Below, in pieces: positions 43,144-53,490 of a DNA stretch of 64,000 nt. The stretch's first letter is position 1, and every line of letters starts with the position of its first letter. The notes under the pieces are model-generated. The model did no database searches. It was given only the letters and a program-made list of their open reading frames with translations, and was not told where the DNA came from. Position numbers and translations under genes: made by a program. Source of the stretch: Sulfurimonas marina (GTDB taxonomy: Bacteria > Campylobacterota > Campylobacteria > Campylobacterales > Sulfurimonadaceae); the NCBI RefSeq assembly GCF_014905095.1, contig NZ_CP041165.1:1240001-1304000 (forward strand), read 5' to 3'.

Positions 43144-46100
43144 TTAATCTCCATTCTCTAAGTTAAGAGGTAATTTCGTTAAGTTCTTAGGTTTTACTAA
43201 CCAGAAATTTCTTACCTCTACTCTAAAGTTCTCTAGTATCTCTTTTGCTTTTTCACTACCAGTTTCAACAATATAGTCTTTTAGTAAACGTTTTAGGTAA
43301 TGTCTAGCTTCGTCACCCTCATCAGTATCGATTCTTACCGCTTCAACTAACTCGTGGTTAACATTTTCAATAAAGTGGTGTTCCTCATCATAAACAAATG
43401 CAACACCGCCTGTCATACCTGCACCAAAGTTGATACCTGTTTTTCCAAGGATAGTTACAACACCGCCTGTCATATATTCACAAGCATTATCCCCTGTACC
43501 TTCAACGATAGCAAGTGCACCAGAGTTTCTTACAGCAAAACGCTCACCAACGCTTCCAGAGATGTAAAGCTTACCGCCAGTTGCACCGTAAAGACAAGTA
43601 TTACCACCTGCACTGTACTCTTCACCCTCATTTTTAGAAGTGATGATAATTTTACCACCGTGCATACCTTTACCGATATAGTCATTTGCTACACCTTGTA
43701 GGTAGATAGAGATACCGTTGTTTAGGAATGCTCCAAGAGCCTGCCCAGCAACACCTGTAAGGTTTAGTTTAATAGTATCTGGTTTTAATCCCTCATCACC
43801 ATAGTACTCAGCGATTTCACCAGAGATTAATGTACCGAAACTTCTATGTAAGTTTGTGATCTCAGCATTGATTTTCACCGGATGGTCAGGATACTTAATA
43901 GCTTCACGAGCTTGTTGTAAGATACCTTTTTCAAAACTGTTGTCATCAAATGGAGGGTTGAAAGGCTGTTGACAAGTATTTACACCGTCCTCTTGGTGAA
44001 GTACTGCTGAGAAGTCAAATTTTTGAGCGAACTCATCCTCTTTCACTTTCAGTAGATCAACACGTCCGATCATCTCTTCCATAGTTTTAAAACCAAGTTC
44101 AGCCATAATTGTACGTACATCTTCAGCTAAAAGTGTAAAGTAGTTGATAACTTGTTCAACTTTCCCTTTAAAGAACTCTTGACGAAGTTTTTCGTTTTGA
44201 GTTGCAATACCTACAGAACATTTATTTACGTGACAGATTCTAAGCATTTTACAACCGATGATCGCAAGAACACCTGTACCGAATGCATAAGACTCAGCAC
44301 CAAGTAATGCAGCTTTAACAACATCTAAACCAGTTTTTAAACCACCATCTGTTTGTACTTCAACTAAACCACGTAAGTTATTTGCTTTAAGAGCATTATG
44401 CGCTTCAGAAAGACCAAGCTCCCATGGGTTACCCGCAAATTTAATAGATGTAAGTGGAGCAGCACCAGTACCACCGTCACCACCAGAGATAATAATTTTA
44501 TCCGCATACGCTTTTGCAACACCCGCTGCAATTGTACCAACACCGATAGTTGAAACAAGTTTAACCGCAATTCTCGCTTTAGGGTTAGCTTGTTTAAGGT
44601 CGAAAATAAGCTGTGCTAAATCTTCGATCGAATAGATATCGTGGTGTGGCGGAGGTGAAATTAGTGTAACACCAGGAACCGTATGACGAAGTTTTGCAAT
44701 CAGACCCGTAACTTTATGACCTGGAAGCTGTCCACCCTCACCCGGTTTAGCACCTTGAGCAACTTTAATTTGAATCTCTTCAGCACTTCTTAGGTACTCA
44801 GGAGTAACACCAAAACGTCCAGATGCAACTTGTTTAATTTTAGAAACTCTGTTTGTTCCAAAACGAGCTTTATCTTCTCCACCCTCACCTGAGTTAGATT
44901 GACCGCCGATAGTGTTCATAGCGATCGCTAATGTCTCGTGAGCTTCAGGAGAGATAGAACCTAAACTCATCGCCGCAGAAACGAAACGTTTGAAGATAGC
45001 CTCTTTTGGCTCAACTTCAGAGATATCAATAGCTTTTCTATCAGATTTAAGATCAAAGAAATCACGAATAAATTTCAGACCACGTTTGTTTACTATAGCT
45101 TTTAATTTTTCGAAATCTTCAGTTTTTCCACTGTCAACAGCTGCATGGATAGCATGAATAACTGATGGACCGAAATCGTGGTGTTCTTGTTCAGTATAGA
45201 ACTTATAGAATCCACCGATGTTTAATGGGAAGATTTTCTTAAAGCCGTCATCTTTAAATGCCGACTTATGGAATTTCTCAACTCTTTCATCGATATCTTC
45301 ATATGTTAAACCTGGAACTGCAACATTTGATGTTTCAAAACAATCTTGTACGATCTCACGAGAAAGACCCATAACATCAAATAGTCCAGAGTTTCTGTAC
45401 GAAGCGATTGTCGCAATACCCATTTTAGACATTATTTTTAAAAGACCGCCGTTAAGTGCAGAGTGTGCAGCTTTTAGTGCTTCACTTTGCTCAATATTGC
45501 TGTTTTTACCGCGAGTTAACTGATCAGCAATTGTACTAAATAGTAAGTTTGGATATACCGCACTTGCACCATATCCAAGAAGTACTGCAGCAGAGTGAGA
45601 GTCTGTTACCTCACCTGTTACAGATACGATCGATACAAGGTGACGAATTTTTGCTTTTAAAAGTGCGAAATTAACGCGTCCAACAGCCATAGCCATAGGG
45701 ATAACTTTATTTTCTGCACTGAAATCTGCATCGTCTAAAATAACAATTCTAGCTCCCTCGTTTTTAACTGAGTCTATGATTGATTCAACTAAAGTGTCTA
45801 AAGCAGCTCTTAACTCACCTTTATATGCAGTTGAGAATGTTTTATTTTTGTAAAAACTTTGGTAACTTGGAGACTTTTCATCACCGAAAGATTTTAATAC
45901 TCTTAGTTTTTCAGCCGTAATGATCGGTGAAATAGATTTTAATCTATGTGCATGAGTTGGGATCTCGTTTAAGATGTTGTGAATCTCACCGAAACCTGTA
46001 TTTAAACTCATTACAACTTTTTCACGAATCGGATCGATTGGCGGGTTCGTAACTTGCGCAAATTTTTGTTTAAAGAAGTCTGTAAAGTTTCTTTGTTTGT

Positions 46101-47583
46101 CAGAAAAAGCGGCCATAGGTGTATCGTCACCCATAGAACCAACTGCCTCTTTACCTTCAGTGATCATAGGCTCGATTACTTGTTCTACAACCTCTTGAGT
46201 GATATTGAAGAATTTTTGTCTTCTGATAAGGTCATCACCTTCTAAAGTATCGATTGCAGCATATTGATCTTCTACATGCTCTTGAAGATAGATCATGTGC
46301 TCATTTAACCATTTCATGTATGGGTTAGATGATTTTAGATAGTTGTCGATATCATCACTTTTTAAAAGTTTTCCATATTTCAGGTCAAGTCCGATCATTT
46401 GACCAGATTGAAGACGCCCACGTTCTTTAATATCTTCTTCAGCGATGTCGATTACACCGTATTCAGATGCAATTAAAAGGTTATCATCTTTTGTAACGAT
46501 GTATTTAGATGGACGTAGACCGTTTCTATCAAGTGCACAACCGATATATCTACCGTCTGTTACAGAGAATGCTGCAGGACCGTCCCATGCTTCAAATACT
46601 GTTGAGTGATACTCATAGAATGCACGTAGTTCAGGATCCATATGCGGAGCATTTTGCCACGCTGAAGGGATAACTGCACGTACAGCTTTAAAGAAGTCCA
46701 TACCGTTTACAAGTAAAAACTCTAAGAAGTTATCTGCACTAGCAGAATCCGATGCACCTTTTTGTAAGATTGGTAGAAGTCTTTGGATCTCTTCGTTGCT
46801 AAATACTTCTGACGTAATAGATTCAGATTTGATCTCTACGTTAATACGGTTTCCTTCTACAGAGTTGATCTCACCGTTGTGTGCTACTGCTCTAAATGGC
46901 TGTGCTAAACGCCATTCCGGTAATGTATTTGTAGAGAATCTTTGGTGGAAAAGTGAAAATGAAATTTTAAACGCTTCATCTGTTAAATCTTTATAAAACT
47001 CTTTAATATGCGTCGGCATAACAAGACCTTTATACGATAAAACTCTTGAACTCATAGAAGCGATGTAGAAGTCTCTATCATCGATCAGTTGATGTTCAGC
47101 CTCTTTACGAGAAAGGTATAAAAGGGCATCGAATCTGTTTGTAGCCATAATAGAGTTTGGAACTATAAAAAGTTGTACAATATTTGGTAAAGACTCAATA
47201 GCTTGTTCCCCTAACGCTTTAGTATCAACTGGAACTTCACGACGTAGTACAACTTTTAAGTCATTGTTTGCACATGTTTCTTCAACTACGTCTAAATGTT
47301 TAATATCTTTTGTAAATACAGATGCTACTGCAAACTGTTTTGGTAACTCAACACCATTTTTTTCTGCTTCTTTTCTAATAAACTCTTCAGGCATAGAAAG
47401 TAGTAGTCCACTTCCGTCCCCAGTTTTTCCATCAGCAGCAACTGCACCGCGGTGCATCATACGTTCTAATGCTGTGATCGCATCATTTAAGACTTTACGA
47501 GATGGTTTGTTCTTGATGTTTGCAACAAGTCCAAATCCACAGTTATCTTTAAATGATCTTAATAAATCATGATGTTCTACCAT
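43144..47583 (-). CDS. gltB: Glutamate synthase large subunit
   Basis: About 1479 residues: N-terminal class II glutamine amidotransferase (NCGFGLVANI with the catalytic Cys that follows a short propeptide), central domain, FMN/3Fe-4S synthase domain (GANKPGEGGQLPGHK-like region and GGDGGTGAAPL; Cys cluster CKMLRICHVNKCSVG) and a C-terminal GXGXG beta-helix. It uses glutamine and 2-oxoglutarate to make glutamate. An in-frame GTG at 47589 lies inside the GGAGTGAAA ribosome binding site; the ATG at 47583, five bases after GGAG, is the probable start. A short leader and a TATAAAAT box lie upstream. Confidence 0.97.
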   Translation of the reverse strand: MVEHHDLLRSFKDNCGFGLVANIKNKPSRKVLNDAITALERMMHRGAVAADGKTGDGSGLLLSMPEEFIRKEAEKNGVELPKQFAVASVFTKDIKHLDVVEETCANNDLKVVLRREVPVDTKALGEQAIESLPNIVQLFIVPNSIMATNRFDALLYLSRKEAEHQLIDDRDFYIASMSSRVLSYKGLVMPTHIKEFYKDLTDEAFKISFSLFHQRFSTNTLPEWRLAQPFRAVAHNGEINSVEGNRINVEIKSESITSEVFSNEEIQRLLPILQKGASDSASADNFLEFLLVNGMDFFKAVRAVIPSAWQNAPHMDPELRAFYEYHSTVFEAWDGPAAFSVTDGRYIGCALDRNGLRPSKYIVTKDDNLLIASEYGVIDIAEEDIKERGRLQSGQMIGLDLKYGKLLKSDDIDNYLKSSNPYMKWLNEHMIYLQEHVEDQYAAIDTLEGDDLIRRQKFFNITQEVVEQVIEPMITEGKEAVGSMGDDTPMAAFSDKQRNFTDFFKQKFAQVTNPPIDPIREKVVMSLNTGFGEIHNILNEIPTHAHRLKSISPIITAEKLRVLKSFGDEKSPSYQSFYKNKTFSTAYKGELRAALDTLVESIIDSVKNEGARIVILDDADFSAENKVIPMAMAVGRVNFALLKAKIRHLVSIVSVTGEVTDSHSAAVLLGYGASAVYPNLLFSTIADQLTRGKNSNIEQSEALKAAHSALNGGLLKIMSKMGIATIASYRNSGLFDVMGLSREIVQDCFETSNVAVPGLTYEDIDERVEKFHKSAFKDDGFKKIFPLNIGGFYKFYTEQEHHDFGPSVIHAIHAAVDSGKTEDFEKLKAIVNKRGLKFIRDFFDLKSDRKAIDISEVEPKEAIFKRFVSAAMSLGSISPEAHETLAIAMNTIGGQSNSGEGGEDKARFGTNRVSKIKQVASGRFGVTPEYLRSAEEIQIKVAQGAKPGEGGQLPGHKVTGLIAKLRHTVPGVTLISPPPHHDIYSIEDLAQLIFDLKQANPKARIAVKLVSTIGVGTIAAGVAKAYADKIIISGGDGGTGAAPLTSIKFAGNPWELGLSEAHNALKANNLRGLVEVQTDGGLKTGLDVVKAALLGAESYAFGTGVLAIIGCKMLRICHVNKCSVGIATQNEKLRQEFFKGKVEQVINYFTLLAEDVRTIMAELGFKTMEEMIGRVDLLKVKEDEFAQKFDFSAVLHQEDGVNTCQQPFNPPFDDNSFEKGILQQAREAIKYPDHPVKINAEITNLHRSFGTLISGEIAEYYGDEGLKPDTIKLNLTGVAGQALGAFLNNGISIYLQGVANDYIGKGMHGGKIIITSKNEGEEYSAGGNTCLYGATGGKLYISGSVGERFAVRNSGALAIVEGTGDNACEYMTGGVVTILGKTGINFGAGMTGGVAFVYDEEHHFIENVNHELVEAVRIDTDEGDEARHYLKRLLKDYIVETGSEKAKEILENFRVEVRNFWLVKPKNLTKLPLNLENGD

Positions 47584-47602
47584 TTTCACTCCAAAATTTT
47601 AA

Positions 47603-47610
47603 ATTTTATA
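47603..47610 (-). promoter_or_regulatory. -10 box of gltB
   Basis: On the minus strand TTTTTTTGTATAAAAT ends in a TATAAAAT -10 element at 47610-47603. It lies 20 bases ahead of the ATG at 47583, giving a leader of about 13 bases that includes the GGAG site. Confidence 0.6.
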
Positions 47611-47727
47611 CAAAAAAAGTATAAATTTAATCTCTTTTTAAAGAAACTTATCTTATTTAGAGATTTTAAGCGTATATATTGTACACAAGAGTTGATTAAA
47701 ATTTTATTATAATTGGAATATTTTCTG

Positions 47728-47733
47728 TATAAT
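47728..47733 (+). promoter_or_regulatory. -10 box of recO
   Basis: TTTTCTGTATAAT is an extended -10 element with TATAAT at 47728-47733, 31 bases ahead of the recO ATG at 47765. AGGAAG lies at a suitable distance ahead of the ATG. Confidence 0.6.
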
Positions 47734-47764
47734 TTTACAAATTTGTATCGTTAGGAAGCATTTT

Positions 47765-48382
47765 ATGCAAGGTTTTATTATAAATCTCAATCGTGTGAAA
47801 GAGGAAGACTTAATTGTTACTATCATATCGAAATCAAGCTTAGACACCCTTTATAGGTTTTACGGTTCTCGCCACGGTACGATCAACATAGGTTTTAAAA
47901 TAGATTACGAGATTGAACCCTCTTCAAAATCGACGATATCAAGACTAAAAGATGTGATCCATATTGGGTATAAATGGATTAACAACCCAAATAAACTCCA
48001 ACTATGGCAACAGTTCATCTCACTTTTCCATCAACACCTAAAAGAGGCTGAAGAGTTAAGTGAGTTTTATTTTGAGCTTTTAGAAAGAGCTTCTGCACAA
48101 TGGGATAAACAGAACCCTAAAAGGATAGCTATAGAGCTTTATATGGAACTTTTAGAATATGAGGGAAGATTACACCATGACAATATCTGTTTTTTATGTT
48201 CCAACAAAATTGAGGGGGATCCTTCAATCATAAGAGCATATCTGCCTACCCATTTTCACTGTAATAAAACAATGACCATAAGTCAAAAAGCTCTTAAAGA
48301 ACTCTATACAAACAAAAGCTCTCTCTTCTTAAGCGATAAAGAGGTAGATAGGTTGTGGTACGTACTTTTAGAGGGTTTATAG
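47765..48382 (+). CDS. recO: DNA recombination/repair protein RecO
   Basis: A 205-residue protein with an OB-fold-like N terminus (MQGFIINLNRVKEEDLIVTI), a helical middle and a short Cys motif (NICFLCSNKIEG) in place of the usual zinc-binding cluster. This matches the divergent, shorter RecO of Campylobacterota. RecO with RecR loads RecA on SSB-coated single-stranded DNA. The stop overlaps the end of kpsS by six bases in convergent orientation. Confidence 0.85.
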   Translation: MQGFIINLNRVKEEDLIVTIISKSSLDTLYRFYGSRHGTINIGFKIDYEIEPSSKSTISRLKDVIHIGYKWINNPNKLQLWQQFISLFHQHLKEAEELSEFYFELLERASAQWDKQNPKRIAIELYMELLEYEGRLHHDNICFLCSNKIEGDPSIIRAYLPTHFHCNKTMTISQKALKELYTNKSSLFLSDKEVDRLWYVLLEGL

Positions 48383-49573
48383 AGACTTATAAAAACTTCC
48401 GTTGATTTGAGTCTTTTCGATCAAATAACATCTAAACTTATTAAAAAGTTCCTGATCAACCTCTTTATACTCCGTCCAAAATTTATCTAGTGCTACACCT
48501 TTTGAAGTAAGCCCATCTATATCGTAAAAGCTTCTTCCCATACAGATCGTCGGTGTTTGATGATAAAGAGAAGATATCCCGACAGTTGAATTGATCGTGA
48601 CAGTTGCTATCGCATTTTTCAGTAAAGTTGGCAAGTGCAAGTCATATACTACTTTTACACGCTGGGCACACCCTTTTTTCTCTGCATAGTTTTGTATCAG
48701 TCTTTTGTAGTTCTTTTTACCACGATCCATAGGGTGATGTTTAAAAACGATATAACTATCTTTTGGAGCATGTATACAAAAAGATTCTAGTACTTCTAAA
48801 ATAAACTCCTCGATCGAGTTATAATCAGAGTGGTGTGAGATCTGAAAATCTTCAAAAGTTTGTAGTGCTACAAAATAGTACTTTTTAGATAATGTTGTTT
48901 TATAGAGCTTATCTTTGTTCCATTCAAGCACTCTGTATAACTGTTTTCTGAAGAAGTTTCTCCATCCATAGAGATGTTCAAGTAAACTCGAAAAATTTCT
49001 GTGATGTTGATAATGCGGATAATGGAAAAAGAAAAGATTAGATACCAGATAATAAATCGAAGCCTGTCTTGCCATTTTTAAGTATGTGCTGCCAATATGC
49101 ACTACATTTTTACTATTACAGATCTTTGTTTCATCATACTCTAAAGCATCGTAAAACTGACGTTCTCTTGGAAGAGATGAATTGTCATTAACACCATTTT
49201 CTTCTAGGGTAATAAAGTCGGGACGAATGTATCCTTCTTCAAAAACAAATACTTTGATTCCTAATTTTTTTGCGATCTCTATAGCTTGTTTTTGATAGAT
49301 GCGGCAATCGCCAAATACAAAGATCATATCTATCCAATAAGATTGGAGATACTCTTTAATGTACTTTTTCCAGTCATATAATGTCCCTTTGTAAGGAGTA
49401 AAATGTCGCGCATCGGCAAAAAACTGATCTCCTGCATTCAGGCCTATGCGAAAAGTTTTTGCACCATGTTTTGCAAACTTTTGATCAAGTACATTAAAGA
49501 AATCACCCATTGGTCCTTGAAATAAAAGTATGTTTTTTCCTGCTACGTCACCGACTATATCAAATATCTGCAA
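48377..49573 (-). CDS. kpsS: Capsule Kdo-transferase KpsS
   Basis: A 398-residue KpsS/LipB-family protein (LLFQGPMGDFFNVLD, FRIGLNAGDQFF and VFEEGYIRPDFITLEENG). KpsS adds the first Kdo to lyso-phosphatidylglycerol in group 2-type capsules. The start appears to be a TTG at 49573: the conserved N terminus requires sequence ahead of the first internal ATG. It follows kpsC after two bases and is the last gene of the leftward glycan unit. Confidence 0.88.
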   Translation of the reverse strand: MQIFDIVGDVAGKNILLFQGPMGDFFNVLDQKFAKHGAKTFRIGLNAGDQFFADARHFTPYKGTLYDWKKYIKEYLQSYWIDMIFVFGDCRIYQKQAIEIAKKLGIKVFVFEEGYIRPDFITLEENGVNDNSSLPRERQFYDALEYDETKICNSKNVVHIGSTYLKMARQASIYYLVSNLFFFHYPHYQHHRNFSSLLEHLYGWRNFFRKQLYRVLEWNKDKLYKTTLSKKYYFVALQTFEDFQISHHSDYNSIEEFILEVLESFCIHAPKDSYIVFKHHPMDRGKKNYKRLIQNYAEKKGCAQRVKVVYDLHLPTLLKNAIATVTINSTVGISSLYHQTPTICMGRSFYDIDGLTSKGVALDKFWTEYKEVDQELFNKFRCYLIEKTQINGSFYKSL

Positions 49574-49575
49574 AT

Positions 49576-51576
49576 CTATGCCACCAAAGAGAGTAATTTT
49601 TGAGAAATTCTACTCAAATAACTATAAAATTTGAATTTAATTCGTAATAAAACAGAACTTTCTAACGCATCTTTTTGCTCTTTAAGCTCTTTTATCACAT
49701 CTTCGGCTTCACATAACTTTTTTGTTTTAGGAGAGATATACCTTGGATAGCGTAAATAAGTAGCTGCTATGAGTTGCTCTAACGTCAAGACTCTTGTTCT
49801 TCGTTCACAATTACGCTCATCTATAGTTAGTCCCCAACCCGCATAAAACGGCATACCGTATGTGTAAACTTTTTTGCCGTATACAAGCCCCTCAAAACCT
49901 GTTAATGATGTAAGTGTATGTACTTCATCGACTGCTTCTAAAACACTTGCCATAGAAATATCACTTACGATCTCATCGCAATAGTTTAATGCTTCTTCCT
50001 GAGGAATATTTCCTACTCTGTTACCGCTTAAAACATCAGGATGTGGTTTAAAGATTATATATCTGTCAGGATATTTTTTCTTCACCGTTTGTAAAAGTTC
50101 CAAGTTTGTCATCCCGTTTGCACCAAATCTAATCGAAGCATCATCTTCCACTTGTCCAGTTACAAGGGCGACAGTTTTATCTTTTGGAAAGTTCAACGCT
50201 TTTACGGCATCGGAGTTATACTTAGAGATCTTGTTTTTGACAATCTCCTCTTTTAGCGCAGAAGCTCTTTGTAACAGCTCTTTATCATTATCAAAATCAT
50301 AATTTTGCAGAAGATTTTCCAAATCACTCTCCTGCGTAGGATCAAAATATATTCCCCTTTTATCTATCACTTGTGAGTAAGGCTGTGTAAGATCGGAGCC
50401 TAGCCCGACTGAACGGATAAATCCATCCTCTACACGAAAAATTTTTATGCCATTTTCTTCAGCAAACTTCTCGATTTCAGGAAATGATTTTCTGCCCCAA
50501 AAATATATTTGAGAGTCCTGTCCAAGACCTTTTTTAAGTGCAAGTTTGAGATGTGTTGAGAGAATTGGATTTATAAAGCAGATATATTTTGGATCATACT
50601 CACTAAAAAACGGTCGGATAAACCCATGTTTCCATCTTGAAAAACCGAAGAAGTATGCTTTGTTATCGATTGTATTCTCTTTTTTGAGCTTTGAAATTGT
50701 TTCTATTGTATCAAATATGTCACTTGGTTTATTTGTGTAAGGATTGTAGTAACGGGTATAAAGTATGTAAGCTGCTGCAAACACTTCCTCTACACTAAGT
50801 GTTCTTATACGTCTTTCACACTTTGACTTGTCGGTTGTTATCCCCCACCCTGCATAAAATGGCATACCGAAACAAACACATTCACACCCAACAAGCAACG
50901 CTTCAAAACCCATTTGAGATGTTTTTGTATAAACCTTAGTAAAATGTTTTAAAAGTGAGATTGAATTTACATTTTCCGTAATAATTGTACAACGTTTATC
51001 TATAGTACTAGGGTCTATATCTGAAACTTTTTTACCACTTAGTACATCTGGATGGATCTTTATGTAAACTTTTGCATCTGGGTTTTCTTCTATAGCTGAA
51101 CGGATCATATCTTCTGTCGTAAAAGAATCTAACATCCCATATTCCAGAGAAGTATCCCCAGCAGTTTGGGCAATTACAAGGACTCTTTTTTCATTTTCAT
51201 TTACAAAGAAGTCTTCAGAGATATCTGGAGCATTGTTATACTTGGAGATGTGGTACTGTTTTATAAGTTCTATGGCTTTTCGAGCATCTTTCAACAATAA
51301 AAGGTCACTAGAAAAGTCATAGCTGTTTAAAATATTTTCCAGTCTGCTAGGCACTGTAGCATCGTAATAGATTCCGACATCGTCCTCTACTAAAGAAAAA
51401 GATGGTGAGCCATCTACTCCAAGACCAAGCGAGCGTATAAAGCCGTCTTCTTGTAAATTTAATGTTCCACCAAAAATTTTATGACACCATACGGCAAAAC
51501 GACCTGTTTTTTTTCTTCCCCAGCCTTTAAAATTTTTAGTAGTTAAAAGAGAACGTATGTTTGTTAGATAGTACAT
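49576..51576 (-). CDS. kpsC: Capsule beta-Kdo transferase KpsC
   Basis: A 666-residue protein made of two homologous halves. The N-terminal half carries LQEDGFIRSLGLGVDG and the C-terminal half RVEDGFIRSVGLGSD; each half also has a GMPFYAGWG motif. This is the two-domain layout of KpsC, which builds the alternating beta-Kdo linker of capsular polysaccharides. Length matches E. coli KpsC. It is nine bases behind the lipoprotein gene and two bases ahead of kpsS. Confidence 0.92.
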   Translation of the reverse strand: MYYLTNIRSLLTTKNFKGWGRKKTGRFAVWCHKIFGGTLNLQEDGFIRSLGLGVDGSPSFSLVEDDVGIYYDATVPSRLENILNSYDFSSDLLLLKDARKAIELIKQYHISKYNNAPDISEDFFVNENEKRVLVIAQTAGDTSLEYGMLDSFTTEDMIRSAIEENPDAKVYIKIHPDVLSGKKVSDIDPSTIDKRCTIITENVNSISLLKHFTKVYTKTSQMGFEALLVGCECVCFGMPFYAGWGITTDKSKCERRIRTLSVEEVFAAAYILYTRYYNPYTNKPSDIFDTIETISKLKKENTIDNKAYFFGFSRWKHGFIRPFFSEYDPKYICFINPILSTHLKLALKKGLGQDSQIYFWGRKSFPEIEKFAEENGIKIFRVEDGFIRSVGLGSDLTQPYSQVIDKRGIYFDPTQESDLENLLQNYDFDNDKELLQRASALKEEIVKNKISKYNSDAVKALNFPKDKTVALVTGQVEDDASIRFGANGMTNLELLQTVKKKYPDRYIIFKPHPDVLSGNRVGNIPQEEALNYCDEIVSDISMASVLEAVDEVHTLTSLTGFEGLVYGKKVYTYGMPFYAGWGLTIDERNCERRTRVLTLEQLIAATYLRYPRYISPKTKKLCEAEDVIKELKEQKDALESSVLLRIKFKFYSYLSRISQKLLSLVA

Positions 51577-51585
51577 AGAAAAATT

Positions 51586-53490
51586 TCAATACTCAAAGTA
51601 TGTAATAATGTTGTTGAAATTATAACTTTTAAATTTAGAACCTTGCACTATAAGATCTTGGTCTAATGTAATCTCTTCAACGATTAAATCTTCATTTAAT
51701 AATGCTTTTCTGTTAACATATTGAATATAACTGTTAGTGATGTTATCAAAATTTGGAATATTATTAGGTGTTAGATTGACAAATTTAGATTTCAATTTTT
51801 CGTTATTCAGTAAAGTCCATCCTATTTTCATACTATTAAAATTTTTATATGAAAAATAATTTGCTGAATCTAAGACATTTATATACTTAGCAAACCCATT
51901 AATATTTATGGTATCATTTAATGTATTGTTTATCTTATCTATATCACTTTCATCAAAAATTTCATTTGTAAACTTTTGATGAAATTTTACAATAAACTTC
52001 ACATTTAAACCAGCATGAGCTGTATCTTCGAATCTTGTATCTACGCTAATATTTTTTGAAGGTAAATGAACACTTTGGTTTTCATCTTCATTCCATCCAT
52101 CATAATATTTTAATGGCATATAATGCCATAAAATTTTGTTATCAATATATACCCATTCGCTTTTAAACTTACTTGCTAATTCCAATAATCTATTTTTATA
52201 AACTTCATTACCTGAAGCAATGTATAGTTCTATTAGCATTAAGGCAAAAGAATTTTGCATATTATATGGAACCAATACACCATCATATTTATAGGGCATT
52301 CCATACTGAAACTTATAATGTTTTTCTTCATTATCGTAATATTTCTCATAAAACTTATATATACTTTCTACATTATTGATAATTTCAGCTTTAACATTGG
52401 GTTTAACATCTTCAAATTCATTTGCATACCTTAACAAAGCATAATATATTTTAGAATCATGAACTAAAAAACTTATTTTAGTTTTATTATCTAATGAGTA
52501 TTTTTTTGTAGTATAAGAATAATTGTTATTATATACATCAACATATCCTAGTTTTAAATTAGTAATATTTAACAAGTTTTCTACAATTAAATCAATTTGT
52601 TTTCTTATACGTTCATCTTTTATAGTTTGATACATATCAATTAATTCTTCAAGTTTTTCAGATTGATTCCATCCAACTCTTCCTAAAAAATTATTAGACA
52701 AAGAAAATGGATTAGCTAACTTGTCATTATAATAAATATATAATGCATTAAAAAATAGTTTTATATTTTTTTGATTTGAAGATATTTTATGAATCATTAT
52801 TTTATTTGAATTTTTTACTAATAATTCATCATCAGTAGATTCATATAAGATGTTAAAACTATTTTTATCTAAATTATAAACACCGATATCCATCGATTCA
52901 GTGTTTTCTGAATAGTATTGTATGAGTAACTTATTTGTAATTTTAAGGAATTTTTCTATATGATGATCAAACTTTATTATTTTAATTAAATTTAAATCAA
53001 TATCATAAAAATAAATATTGTTTTCATCATCATTAAAAATAAAATCCGTTTCTGAGAGTAATAAATTTTTATATAATTTTTCATCCAAGTTAAGCTCTAT
53101 ATTGTTAAAAAAAACTTTTGACTTACTGACAAATAATTCTGATAATAAATATGCAAAATCACCATTTTTATTAACAACTGGAGAAAATTCTATAAAATCA
53201 TTATTTGTTATTTGTTTTTCTATTTTAGTTCTTTTATCATAAATATAAAGTTCAGGTTCATCACCAATATTTATTGCCGAATAGACTAAATAGTTATCAT
53301 TATTATCTACTTCATAAGGATTTAGAATTATTTTAGAGTCAAAAACAAAACTATTAGATTCAATATCAAAAGAATAATCTTCAAAATGAATCATATATGT
53401 ATTTTTATCTAATGAATTCTCCCCACAAGAACTTAAAAATAAAATAATAAAACAAAACTTGATAAACATAACTTTTTTATTTATTATCAT
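51586..53490 (-). CDS. Lipoprotein with beta-propeller-like and helical toroid-like regions
   Basis: A 634-residue lipoprotein (signal peptide with lipobox LSSC near residue 22). Residues about 60-200 resemble TolB/PD40-type propeller blades (LYIYDKRTKIEKQITNNDF, EFSPVVNKNGDFAYL). Residues about 270-600 are mainly helical, with motifs such as WHYMPLKYYDGWNEDEN and DTRFEDTAHAGLNVKF reminiscent of (alpha/alpha)-toroid polysaccharide lyases or epimerases. No catalytic assignment is safe. It is very AT-rich. It starts with an ATGA overlap on the glycosyltransferase gene and precedes kpsC. A role in editing or clearing the glycan in the periplasm is possible. Confidence 0.6.
   Translation of the reverse strand: MIINKKVMFIKFCFIILFLSSCGENSLDKNTYMIHFEDYSFDIESNSFVFDSKIILNPYEVDNNDNYLVYSAINIGDEPELYIYDKRTKIEKQITNNDFIEFSPVVNKNGDFAYLLSELFVSKSKVFFNNIELNLDEKLYKNLLLSETDFIFNDDENNIYFYDIDLNLIKIIKFDHHIEKFLKITNKLLIQYYSENTESMDIGVYNLDKNSFNILYESTDDELLVKNSNKIMIHKISSNQKNIKLFFNALYIYYNDKLANPFSLSNNFLGRVGWNQSEKLEELIDMYQTIKDERIRKQIDLIVENLLNITNLKLGYVDVYNNNYSYTTKKYSLDNKTKISFLVHDSKIYYALLRYANEFEDVKPNVKAEIINNVESIYKFYEKYYDNEEKHYKFQYGMPYKYDGVLVPYNMQNSFALMLIELYIASGNEVYKNRLLELASKFKSEWVYIDNKILWHYMPLKYYDGWNEDENQSVHLPSKNISVDTRFEDTAHAGLNVKFIVKFHQKFTNEIFDESDIDKINNTLNDTININGFAKYINVLDSANYFSYKNFNSMKIGWTLLNNEKLKSKFVNLTPNNIPNFDNITNSYIQYVNRKALLNEDLIVEEITLDQDLIVQGSKFKSYNFNNIITYFEY

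Noticed and set aside
47584-47589. GTG start for gltB at 47589
   Set aside because: The GTG is part of the GGAGTG ribosome binding sequence; the ATG at 47583 has correct spacing.
48377-48382. Overlap of recO and kpsS ends as a sign of frameshift
   Set aside because: Both proteins have normal lengths and termini; a six-base convergent overlap is ordinary in such compact genomes.
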